Shown piece by piece: positions 9,834 to 17,976 of a DNA stretch of 64,000 bases. Within the stretch, counting starts at the first letter, position 1; the number at the start of each line of letters is the position of its first letter. This DNA comes from an uncultured Luminiphilus sp. (GTDB lineage Bacteria; Pseudomonadota; Gammaproteobacteria; Pseudomonadales; Halieaceae): NCBI GenBank assembly GCA_943787485.1, contig CALSMP010000017.1, positions 44,739-108,738 of the forward strand. Direction: 5' to 3'. The position numbers and the translations under genes are program-made. Under the pieces are notes generated by a model, which worked only from the letters and a program-made list of their open reading frames with translations, was not told the DNA's origin and made no database searches.

Positions 9834-10030
9834 GTGAACACCCCAGGCTACGACGAACTCTACCAACGCGCCTATGCTCGCAAAGGCGGCGAAGCCGAGG
9901 TTGAGGCACTTCAGCCCTCTTTTGCTTCCAAACAGTATTTCAGGACCCTAGGGTCAGACCGCCACCTCGCGGAGTTCACGCGCAAGGTCTTTCAATCGGG
10001 TATCGTATGGCGAATCGTAAATAACAAACG
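9834..10030 (+). pseudogene. DNA-3-methyladenine glycosylase I-like gene, 5' stump
   Basis: From a GTG at 9834 the frame gives YDELYQRAYARKGGEAEVEA and then HLAEFTRKVFQSGIVWRIVNNK. These match the N-terminal 60 residues of the Tag-like 3-methyladenine glycosylase family of Proteobacteria (typically ERKGG, DDRWLAEMTKRVFQAGFVW, VVENKW). Directly after VNNK the same frame continues as IS91 transposase sequence, so the catalytic part of the glycosylase is lost. Family identification is from memory of the motif pattern. Confidence 0.55.
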
Positions 10031-10238
10031 CCTAAAGCGGGTTTTCAATATTGACATAGAGACCTGTGGCCGGTGTAGCGGGTCGTTGAAAGTCATCGCT
10101 TGCATTGAGGATCAGGACATCATCGACAGGATCCTAGCTCATCTCCGCGAGATGAAAGTTACATGGACTCTAATGTGTAAGCCAATGGTATGTGTTCTAC
10201 CCACATTCATGTTGACGGGCGGCTTTCTAAAGCGATAA
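10028..10238 (+). pseudogene. IS91-family transposase C-terminal fragment
   Basis: In frame with the glycosylase stump: RLKRVFNIDIETCGRCSGSL, KVIACIEDQDIIDRILAHLR. This is the characteristic C-terminal tail of IS91-type transposases, with the CxxC motif and IEDP/VI-x-x-IL. After about 10165 the sequence loses similarity and ends at TAA 10236-10238. The fusion point near 10028 marks an old IS91 insertion or one-ended transposition junction. Confidence 0.7.
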
Positions 10239-10277
10239 CGAGAAACGTAAAAAAAATTAAAAGGGCAGCAAAAATTC

Positions 10278-11150
10278 TTGAAAGAAGCAGTCGAAAAAAA
10301 ACAACCGACCAAATTATCAGATGAGACATTAACGGCAGTGGTTTACGGTGGCGATCATTCGCCTTGGGTTCAGGCGGTGTTGATGGGCTTGAGCGAAAAA
10401 GGCTTCCCGTGGTCCTTGAGATCAACACCACCGATCGCAACGTTTTACAAATGGGGCGTATTGATGCCGACGCTGTCGCTCAACGGCGGGCCGTGGCAGA
10501 AGGAGTCGACGGCCATGCTGATCGCCCTCGGGTTTGACGCGTTGTCGGATGAGGACAACGCCGCTATCCAAGGAGCATGGCAGGGTGTGGTCTACCGGCC
10601 TCAGAACCCCGTTCGATTTTTACATTCGTTTGCTGAAGCGGGTGATGTTTCTTCATCTGCTCTGACGAGAAGCCTCAGAAATATGGCGCGCGGTTTTATC
10701 GCGTTTTACATGATTACTTTAATCACGATTGTTCGGACCTTAAAAAAAGTTACTGATCCAGAAGACTGGGGTCAGCAGTTTCTCCATTGGGATGAAGCGT
10801 TGGCGTGCTCGGACGGCCCGTTTATCGACGGCGCGGCACCCGGTAGTCGCGACCTTCTGTTATTCGGGATTGTGCAGTGCCACAGCAGTATTCCCGTACC
10901 TCCCCTAGAAGCACTAAGGAGCGATCAGCGCCTCGGCCACCTTCGCGCGTGGATAGGGCGCATGCAAACACGGTTTGCCACCTCCGGACATTTATACTCT
11001 GGGCAATACTTTAAACCATTCATCGACCCGCATGCGGCAGCGAGCCGTCTACAACAAGGTCTTTTCTACCTTGGGTTCACATGCGTTTTGCTTTGCTTGC
11101 CCATCACTTTGCCACTCGTACTTTTTTACGTCTTAAGGACGCCAAGGTGA
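10278..11150 (+). CDS. Glutathione S-transferase-like protein with C-terminal membrane segment
   Basis: 290 residues from a TTG start; the start is uncertain because no ATG is well placed. The N-terminal 90 residues fit a thioredoxin-like GST fold: VVYGGDHSPWVQAVLMGLSEKGF, then VLMPTLSLNGG with the cis-Pro, then KESTAML. A helical GST C-terminal domain follows (about 100-250). Residues about 262-286 (YLGFTCVLLCLPITLPLVLFY) form a transmembrane helix close to the end, so it is probably tail-anchored. That is uncommon for cytosolic GSTs. Function unknown. Confidence 0.6.
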   Translation: MKEAVEKKQPTKLSDETLTAVVYGGDHSPWVQAVLMGLSEKGFPWSLRSTPPIATFYKWGVLMPTLSLNGGPWQKESTAMLIALGFDALSDEDNAAIQGAWQGVVYRPQNPVRFLHSFAEAGDVSSSALTRSLRNMARGFIAFYMITLITIVRTLKKVTDPEDWGQQFLHWDEALACSDGPFIDGAAPGSRDLLLFGIVQCHSSIPVPPLEALRSDQRLGHLRAWIGRMQTRFATSGHLYSGQYFKPFIDPHAAASRLQQGLFYLGFTCVLLCLPITLPLVLFYVLRTPR

Positions 11151-11542
11151 GTAGTGCAATAAGCCCCCTTCTCGCCAAAGGCTCAGGGATGAACTATTGA
11201 CCGGAGAATTGTTCTACACGCTCCGGGATGCCCAAGTACTGATGGGCCTGTGGCGGGTGGTTTACAATACAAAGCGACCGCACAGCTGACTGGACTACAG
11301 ATCGCACAAATCCGAAACAACGATCCCTGATCAAGAAATACCTATGCATATATATGCTGCGTGAACTAACCTTCACACTGGACTAGTTACTGCAAGCAGG
11401 TCAGCGGAAGCGGTGTGCAATGACAAGGTCAAACAAACAGCGACTGGAGATTTTCTGCTGAACTCTATGTGAATTTGCAAGGCTGATAGGATTGCTCGGG
11501 TCTTGTCAGGGAGAATTAAACTAGCTTTTGCTGAGATAGATT
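11151..11542. other. Intergenic region, no gene recognised
   Basis: About 390 bp. Only short frames are present (for example minus 11194-11376) and none resembles a protein family. It must carry the promoter for the ketosynthase at 11543. No repeat or RNA structure stands out. Confidence 0.4.
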
Positions 11543-12709
11543 ATGATTAATGTTGTGTCTTGGGCGGCCAGCTATGGAAACCTTGATCATCGAAATCTTG
11601 TTGAGGCAGGTTTTACTGATAAGGATGTAACTGCTTGCGCTGACCTTGATGGTCCAGAGTTGTTGCAGGTTTTCGATCCATCGGATGAACGCAAAGTGCC
11701 CTTCGCTGCGACCAGAGCAGCAGCTGTATTGGACGCGGCCTGGACGAAGGCAGGCTTACGCTCGGCACGCAACCGTCTCGATGGAAGAGGAGACCGTATT
11801 AGGTATCCCGATACCGCACTGGTTGTAGGTAGCTCTCTTGCGCTTGCGGATGAGGCCTGCGAAGCCACCGAAAACCCCGATAAGCGAATGGGCCCTTATG
11901 CTCTGTCAAAGCTGCGCGGCAACGCGCTGACCGCACCGCTTGCGATTCGTTTTGGCTTAGGTGGCGGTAGTCATTGTGTGAGCGCTGCAAGCGCCACGGG
12001 TGGTGCTGCGATGGTGCATGCCGCCAGTTTGATTCGCGCTAAGCAAGCTGACCGAGTTGCCGTAGTTTGCCTTGATGAAATGCGTCATAACGTCATTACG
12101 AGTGGGCTTGGCTCTACCGGCGCGAGCAGTCTCTCAAAAAAGTCTCAACCGCTCTCTGTCGATCGCAATGGCATGCGTCCTATTACTGCGGCGGTAGCTA
12201 TGATTTTGGAGACCGATGAATCTTGCCAAGCGCGAGGCCAGGGCAGTATGGCGCAATGGGTTGGGGGCTGCGTGCGTCATGAATGCCATCATCTCATGGT
12301 CCCCATTCCTTCGGGCGATGCGCTGATTGAGGCAAGCCTTAGCTCACTTGAGCAAGCTGGCTTGACCACTGGCACCATTGACTGGGTATCGCTTCATGCA
12401 ACGGGAACACGCGTTTGGGACGATCTGGAAGTGCGGTGTGCAAAGCGTTTATTCGGTTCTCGCTTGCCTCACCTAAGCGCGTTCAAGCGAAGCTTTGGAC
12501 ATACCATGGGAGCTGCAGGCTTATTGGAAGCTGGCTTACTCTGCGAGGGCCTGGCTAGTCGGCGTTTACCACCTTGGCCTTGCCCGACAGACCCCGCGCT
12601 TGAATTGACCAAGCCGTTGAAGATTCGAAGCTATGCAACCAATGCCATGATGTGGTCTGCCGGGATGGGGGGCGACGTTGCAGCCAACATATTTTCTGCG
12701 TCGGCGTGA
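11543..12709 (+). CDS. Beta-ketoacyl synthase (FabF/KAS II-like), orphan biosynthetic type
   Basis: 388 residues of thiolase fold. The complete KAS I/II triad is present: nucleophile C145 in GGGSHCVSAAS, H285 in SLHATGTR and H320 in FKRSFGHTMGAAG. It should therefore be able to condense an acyl-thioester with a malonyl-ACP-type extender. It is more divergent and slightly shorter than housekeeping FabF (about 410). The stop overlaps the GTG of the adenylation-ACP-thioesterase gene by 4 bp, so the pair is one operon and the ketosynthase probably acts on the carrier domain encoded there. The product is unknown; no reductase, acyltransferase or transporter lies nearby. Confidence 0.85.
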   Translation: MINVVSWAASYGNLDHRNLVEAGFTDKDVTACADLDGPELLQVFDPSDERKVPFAATRAAAVLDAAWTKAGLRSARNRLDGRGDRIRYPDTALVVGSSLALADEACEATENPDKRMGPYALSKLRGNALTAPLAIRFGLGGGSHCVSAASATGGAAMVHAASLIRAKQADRVAVVCLDEMRHNVITSGLGSTGASSLSKKSQPLSVDRNGMRPITAAVAMILETDESCQARGQGSMAQWVGGCVRHECHHLMVPIPSGDALIEASLSSLEQAGLTTGTIDWVSLHATGTRVWDDLEVRCAKRLFGSRLPHLSAFKRSFGHTMGAAGLLEAGLLCEGLASRRLPPWPCPTDPALELTKPLKIRSYATNAMMWSAGMGGDVAANIFSASA

Positions 12710-14829
12710 CAAGGCCGGTGATTGATCCAACCCCCCCAAAAACTTGGTATGATCCCACAACGGGTCAGCTATGTTTCCGTGCCGCTTGGGAACAAGCTGT
12801 AGCTAGTTGTGGGGATGATGTTGCTTGGTGGCGCCTTGGTAAACCAATTAGTTATCGCACGCTTCATGACTTAGCTTTAGCCTGTGAAACACCGTCATCA
12901 CCCGTATGGATTGATGGCTATGAAATAGATTGGTTGGTCCAGGCTCTTGCGAGTTGGTTGCGAGATAAGGCCGTGGTTTTTTATGATAGGACTTGCTTGA
13001 GACCCAACCTATCTGCAACCGAGATTGACGCACTACCGCCTGGCACTCATGCGATCTACTTTACATCGGGTACCACTGGTACCCCTAAAGCCATTGTACG
13101 CAGTACTGCTTTTGCTTTGCGGGAGGCTTGGGCGTACGCGCAGGACCTTGCGGTACCACAAGGCTCTAGAGCTCTCGCATTGGTATATCCGTGGTTCGGC
13201 GCCTTAACGAAACATAATTTAGGCATGTTGTTGTCTGGCACGGCTCAAGTTTTTGCTCAGGCAACCGACGCTGTAGATGTCAAGGCGAACGTACTTTATT
13301 GCACACCTTCGCAGGCGCTCGCTCTCAGGGGCGATCCCACCTGGGACTTGATTAGCCTTACAGGCGAACCAATTTCAGATCATCACCGACAGCATCTCTG
13401 TGCTATGTTAACGCCCGATGGTCGCGTGCTTGATGCGTTTGGAAGCACAGAGTGCGGGGTGATCGCCAGGCGCTGGCTCGATCGAGCTGCTCTGGCTGAA
13501 ACGCTGGACAGTTTCGCAGGCGAGGTATTACCGGGAAAATCGGTAACGGTGGACAAGCAAAAGCGCTTATCCGTTACGTTATTCGACAATCGGCGCGTTT
13601 TTACTGGTGATCTAGCCGCCCTCCGAAATGGCAAGCTGGAGCTACTAGGGCGGTCAACGGCGTTACGTAAAGTCCATGGCGTTTGGCATGACAGCACGCC
13701 GGTCCTAAGAGCGTTGCGCAATCACCCTGACATTACGCATGTGGAACTGGCGCCAGAAGGTACCGACCAGCAGCAATTAATTGTCCGCGTTGCATGCCCT
13801 GAAACTTTGGCTTTAGCCAACCTGGAGTCTTGGCTACTGGAGAACATATCCGATCTCTGCCTGTTTCCTGTCATTGAGTGTTTCCATTCTGAACCGACCC
13901 TGGGGCCAACCGGAAAGCGGCAGTTTTGTGGAACGCCATCCCGTGTTTCTAAAGCTCGCAGCAAGGCCGTTTTAGTCGCTGACATCGTACTCGAGCACCT
14001 GCCACTCCCCGATGACTCGCCGATAAAAAAAACGAGTTTTGATTCGCTGGGCGTGGACTCTCTCGACCTCACCGAAGTGGCTCTAGAGCTTGAGGCTCGC
14101 ACGGGTGCCAAGGTGGCTGAGTCATTGCTGCCATCAGACACACCTTGGTCAATAGCGCAGCGCTTGAGCAACGACCTAGTATTGCCATTTGAGTTACGTG
14201 AGCTTGCTAGTGATAACGGTGTGCCAGAGGTTATTTGTGTTGGTCGTAGCTTGGTGTTTACTCTCCCTACCCTCAGCCCAACGAATAGTTTCAAATTCAG
14301 TCCGTGCCTGCGCGCACAAAATGACCGTTTTACGATTGCTTCATTGGCGAAAAATTTGCTTGACCACAATCCTCGGCTTCTTGAGAGCGCTGTTTCTAAA
14401 TACATTATAGGTTTTTCATTAGATGCGGTGTTGGCCATCGAGCTCGCTTTCGTGTTGGAATCACAGGGGCTAACCGTGGGTGCGGTATTTTTACTCGACC
14501 CACCAACACGAAAACGCAGATCTTGGTTGCGCATACGCACCCCAATTTTGGGTGAATGGTTAATCCGGCCGTGGTTCAGATCTCGACCGTCTTTTGCGCG
14601 AGAATTGCGTCGTCGTGCGATCGCGCTACAGCCAACTCGTCGGATCAATGCGCCAGTCACTGTGTTACATCGAGGTGAGGCTGACTGCTGTTGGCTCGAC
14701 CAACAAACGCCTACGACTTACATCAAACTGACAGACGGATCACACAAGGCACTGATTGAAGACTCGGCGGTTCGCGCTGGCTGGTCGGTGTACTTTGAGC
14801 AGTGGGCTGCAGCGCATGGGCTTTGTTAG
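12706..14829 (+). CDS. Adenylation - acyl carrier - thioesterase-like trifunctional protein
   Basis: 707 residues from a GTG overlapping the ketosynthase stop. Residues about 20-410 are an AMP-forming adenylation domain: A3 FTSGTTGTPKAI (119-130), A5 FGSTECG (245-251), A7 FTGDL (D302) and A10 lysine in GKRQF (403). Residues about 415-495 are a carrier domain with FDSLGVDSLDL; Ser452 would take phosphopantetheine. Residues about 505-700 look like an alpha/beta-hydrolase thioesterase with GFSLDA (Ser571), an Asp in LLDPP and a late His in GSHKAL. The nucleophile elbow lacks the usual GxSxG second Gly, so hydrolysis is uncertain. It would load, tether and release an acyl chain together with the ketosynthase. 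Confidence 0.82.
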   Translation: MTRPVIDPTPPKTWYDPTTGQLCFRAAWEQAVASCGDDVAWWRLGKPISYRTLHDLALACETPSSPVWIDGYEIDWLVQALASWLRDKAVVFYDRTCLRPNLSATEIDALPPGTHAIYFTSGTTGTPKAIVRSTAFALREAWAYAQDLAVPQGSRALALVYPWFGALTKHNLGMLLSGTAQVFAQATDAVDVKANVLYCTPSQALALRGDPTWDLISLTGEPISDHHRQHLCAMLTPDGRVLDAFGSTECGVIARRWLDRAALAETLDSFAGEVLPGKSVTVDKQKRLSVTLFDNRRVFTGDLAALRNGKLELLGRSTALRKVHGVWHDSTPVLRALRNHPDITHVELAPEGTDQQQLIVRVACPETLALANLESWLLENISDLCLFPVIECFHSEPTLGPTGKRQFCGTPSRVSKARSKAVLVADIVLEHLPLPDDSPIKKTSFDSLGVDSLDLTEVALELEARTGAKVAESLLPSDTPWSIAQRLSNDLVLPFELRELASDNGVPEVICVGRSLVFTLPTLSPTNSFKFSPCLRAQNDRFTIASLAKNLLDHNPRLLESAVSKYIIGFSLDAVLAIELAFVLESQGLTVGAVFLLDPPTRKRRSWLRIRTPILGEWLIRPWFRSRPSFARELRRRAIALQPTRRINAPVTVLHRGEADCCWLDQQTPTTYIKLTDGSHKALIEDSAVRAGWSVYFEQWAAAHGLC

Positions 14830-15029
14830 TTATGCTTTATCGCCGCAACCGTTTTCTCAGCAGATAGTTTGGCTTTTCTGGGCATCATCATTTTCCTCTT
14901 GGGGTAAACGATGAGCTAAAACCCTCTCTTAGACAAATGACTGAATTAGTCCAACAGGGGCTGACGGGATACAACTTAACCTGATGAGCGAAGCCGTCTC
15001 TTAAATCAGATCGCATAAATTCCAACTTC

Positions 15030-15326
15030 ATCCGACGACGTACAAGTGAGAAAGACCCTTATGACATGATTTCAGTAAGGCTGTGGACTGATGGTATCCG
15101 AGTTATTAGTTGTCGTTTCAAGCCCCTTGCGTCGACCCAATCCGTTATCGAATCGTTGAAAGCGGGTGAGGGTGCGGTGACTATCCCGGAATTTATCATT
15201 AACTGGCTTGAATGCATTACCGGCGATATGGCGGGGGTGGTAAAGATTCTTGAGGAGCAGGTTGATAGTGTCGTAGAGTTAAGCGATACGATGGATGTGG
15301 CAGCGGTGCGCCAAAAACAAATATGA
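15030..15326 (+). pseudogene. CorA/ZntB-type metal transporter remnant
   Basis: The open frame reads DPYDMISVRLWTDGIRVISC and continues through SLKAGEGAVTIPEFIINWLE to ILEEQVDSV. This matches the middle of the ZntB cytoplasmic domain (family: PEDMVSIRLW, RVISVR, GP-x-x-FL, LEDEVD). The start of the domain and the C-terminal GMN membrane helices are missing; a TGA follows at 15324-15326. About 200 bp upstream (14830-15029) hold nothing recognisable. Confidence 0.55.
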
Positions 15327-15456
15327 CTGAGGCGAGTTAAATGCGCAGGCTCCAGCTAAAGCCCTTGTGTTTTCATCCACAGTTCAGCACCATTACCCCG
15401 CTGGAGACATAAAAGTTAAAACCTAGGACAATATCATCGCTAATAATGAGGAAAAC

Positions 15457-16278
15457 ATGAAAACAACAGCTTTAATGACAGGGGTCGCCGCGCTGTCGAT
15501 GGCGAGTGCAGTATTTGGCGCAATGCTCCCTGACGCAGTACAGGGACAAGCGTCCGCGGGTCTGATTCAAATTGCAACAACAGGAAATCCTGAGGGCTTG
15601 CATGCAGAGCTCGGTGGTGAGGTTACTGAATCATCAGTGATTGCAGAGACTGTTGGTCAAGCCACGCTTAACGGCCTTCTCAACGTTGACGAGAACGAGC
15701 ACCTCGCGCCCATGGCTCTGGTAGTTAACGGAACGATATACGCGATGGTTGCACCAACCATTACCAAAGATAACTTTATCCTCGTCACTGACGATGGCGT
15801 GACTCGTCGTATGGACGTGGGCAACTCTGAAGGCACAAACGAGCCTTTTATTGTTGCTGAAGTCGATCCAAACGCACTGCCTGAGACAGTGACTAGCAAA
15901 GCCTCTGCAGGACTGATCCAAATTGCAACGACGGGCAACCCAGAGGGTTTACAGGCTGAACTGGGCGGCGAAATTGTAGAGTCCTCCATTGTGGCTGAGA
16001 CAGCGGGCCAGGATGCTCTTAACGCACTGCTAATGGTCGACCAAGACGAACATCTCGCACCCATGGCGCTCGTCGCGCCGTCTGGCGAAATTTATGCCAT
16101 GGTTGCACCGACGATTACCAAGGATAATTTCGTTCTAGTTACTCGAGGTGGAGACGCTATCCGTATGGACGTCGGCTCAACCGAGGGTACTAACCAGCCC
16201 TTCCAAGTTACCAACGTCGTATCAGACGGTGGCACACCTTGGTACGTTGAGTTCTGGTACTGGTTAACGGGTGCCTAA
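15457..16278 (+). CDS. Secreted protein made of two tandem ~117-residue repeats
   Basis: 273 residues. Signal peptide (GVAALSMASAVFGA, cleavage about residue 22). Two long repeats follow: unit 1 begins at codon 32 (15550), unit 2 at 15901, an offset of exactly 351 bp. Shared blocks include SAGLIQIATTGNPEGL, AELGGE, NEHLAPMAL/DEHLAPMAL, IYAMVAPTITKDNF and MDVG. The DNA of the two units differs at many third positions, so the duplication is old and under protein-level selection. A short WYVEFWYWLTGA tail ends the protein. No family recognised. GAGGAAAAC precedes the ATG and a strong terminator follows. Confidence 0.8.
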   Translation: MKTTALMTGVAALSMASAVFGAMLPDAVQGQASAGLIQIATTGNPEGLHAELGGEVTESSVIAETVGQATLNGLLNVDENEHLAPMALVVNGTIYAMVAPTITKDNFILVTDDGVTRRMDVGNSEGTNEPFIVAEVDPNALPETVTSKASAGLIQIATTGNPEGLQAELGGEIVESSIVAETAGQDALNALLMVDQDEHLAPMALVAPSGEIYAMVAPTITKDNFVLVTRGGDAIRMDVGSTEGTNQPFQVTNVVSDGGTPWYVEFWYWLTGA

Positions 16279-16302
16279 GCGTCAGTAGGTCTGTGAAATA
16301 AG

Positions 16303-16333
16303 AGCGCTGCCCCGCGGGTCGGCGCTTTTTTTT
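16303..16333 (+). terminator. Rho-independent terminator
   Basis: GC-rich inverted repeat AGCGCTGCCCCGCGGGTCGG followed by CGCT and eight T. It lies 25 bp after the stop of the tandem-repeat protein and just before the next gene. Confidence 0.8.
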
Positions 16334-16360
16334 GTCTTGGCACTTCCCATGGAGATCACA

Positions 16361-17911
16361 ATGAATAAAACGTTAAATGGGGTCATTCCAGCCTTCTTGT
16401 TGGCTGCTTGCGCAACCACTGCGGTTCAGTCAGAAAGCACGCAGTTTCAGCCAATTGAGATCGACTTTAAGGTGGTTTGGGATCAGGACGTCCACCCGTT
16501 TACTGGCGCAACGGCTATCGACATCGACGGCGATGGTCGTGATGAGGTATTCATTGGGGGCGGACTCAATCAAGCCGATCGTCTCTATCAGTGGCGCAAT
16601 GGGGCACTCGCCAATATTGAGCCCGGCACAGGCATTTCATCAATGGATGCCACTCACGGCGCCATGTCGCTCGATATGGACAGCGACGGGGATGTGGACC
16701 TTATTTTAGCAAGAGCAGGCGGTATTTATCTCTACCTAAATAATGGCGAAGGCGTATTTTCTGAGAAATTGATCAGGGTGCCATCACAGCCAGATGAGTC
16801 CGAGCCCTTTCAGGTTGCGGTCACCGATTACGACCGCGACGGTGACGTTGATCTATATGTTAGCTACTTCGTCGCTTTTCCCTTCTTCATGAGTGCAACC
16901 TTCAATGATCCGAAGCATTCTAAGACAAATATTTTGCTGCGAAACGATGGTGATCTTCGGTTTACCGATGTTACAGCAGAAGCAGGCGTCGCCGGGCATG
17001 CAAACACCTTTGGCGCAATATTGCTCGACCTTAATGGGGATTTTTATGACGATCTGGTGGTTGCGCAAAACACCTGGGAAGTCGAGATCTTCGAAAATAT
17101 GAAAGACGGCACCTTCGAATCCAGACCCACCAATACCGGTTACGGCTTTTGGATGGGGGTAGGCGCAGGTGATATCGATAACGATGGTGACCAGGACCTG
17201 TTTTTTCCAAATGTCGGTAATTCAATACCATCATGGCTAACCATGGGCGATATTTTTCCAGATCAGCGACACTCGCATGACTGGTCACTGCTAAGAAACG
17301 ATGGCAATTTCAGATTTACCGAAACGGTTTCAGACTGGGAGATCGACAACGAAGGGTTTGCTTGGGGAGGCGTCTTCGAAGACGTCAACCTTGACGGAAA
17401 ACTGGATCTCTTTGTTGCTCAAAACTACGTGAAATGGCCAATTCATCGTTTATTCAAACTTGAGGGTCGTGCCTATTTGCAAGACACCAAAGCGTCCGGC
17501 GCCCCCTTTTTCCGGCACGCCCCAGAGCTCGGTTTAAAAAATAAACGCTACGGGCAATCCTCGTTGTTTGTCGACCTAGACGGTGACTATCGACTCGACT
17601 ACTTCTGGGTGAATATGAACGATGAACAGGCTGCATTCTTAAACAAGAGCGAAGGTAATTTCGTTTCTTTCAGGTTGCCTGACGATATCGCTCATCTGGG
17701 TACGCAAATCTATATCGTGACACAGAATGGTAAGAGCTATACCCGGCAATTCATTGCGGGCGAAGGTTATCTGACCGATCAATCGAGTGATCTAGTTTTC
17801 GGCTTGGATGGCGCCGAGGCTGTCGAGAAGGCAGTGGTGACGTGGCCTGATGGCACGAGCCTAGAAATCGCCAACCCAGCCATCAACACACGTCATTCAC
17901 TCAGTCGTTAG
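16361..17911 (+). CDS. FG-GAP/VCBS repeat lipoprotein with ASPIC/UnbV C-terminus
   Basis: 516 residues from ATG 16361 (GGAGATCACA upstream); an earlier in-frame ATG at 16337 falls near the terminator and is less likely. Lipobox-like LLAAC near residue 18. Seven or so calcium-binding FG-GAP loops follow: DIDGDGRDE, DMDSDGDVDL, DYDRDGDVDL, DLNGDFYDDL, DIDNDGDQDL, DVNLDGKLDL and DLDGDYRLDYF. The last 90 residues match the ASPIC/UnbV domain (VTWPDGTSLEI). Such proteins are extracytoplasmic beta-propellers, common in marine bacteria, with no settled function. Confidence 0.85.
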   Translation: MNKTLNGVIPAFLLAACATTAVQSESTQFQPIEIDFKVVWDQDVHPFTGATAIDIDGDGRDEVFIGGGLNQADRLYQWRNGALANIEPGTGISSMDATHGAMSLDMDSDGDVDLILARAGGIYLYLNNGEGVFSEKLIRVPSQPDESEPFQVAVTDYDRDGDVDLYVSYFVAFPFFMSATFNDPKHSKTNILLRNDGDLRFTDVTAEAGVAGHANTFGAILLDLNGDFYDDLVVAQNTWEVEIFENMKDGTFESRPTNTGYGFWMGVGAGDIDNDGDQDLFFPNVGNSIPSWLTMGDIFPDQRHSHDWSLLRNDGNFRFTETVSDWEIDNEGFAWGGVFEDVNLDGKLDLFVAQNYVKWPIHRLFKLEGRAYLQDTKASGAPFFRHAPELGLKNKRYGQSSLFVDLDGDYRLDYFWVNMNDEQAAFLNKSEGNFVSFRLPDDIAHLGTQIYIVTQNGKSYTRQFIAGEGYLTDQSSDLVFGLDGAEAVEKAVVTWPDGTSLEIANPAINTRHSLSR

Positions 17912-17976
17912 CCTTCTGCCAGTCTTAGTCGAGGGGAGCCGCATTTGCGCTGGACTTGGACGTCTTACATTCAAAC

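Noticed and set aside
13722..14660. 312-codon minus-strand open frame
   Set aside because: Antisense to the adenylation-ACP-TE gene, which has full motif support; composition is that of a shadow.
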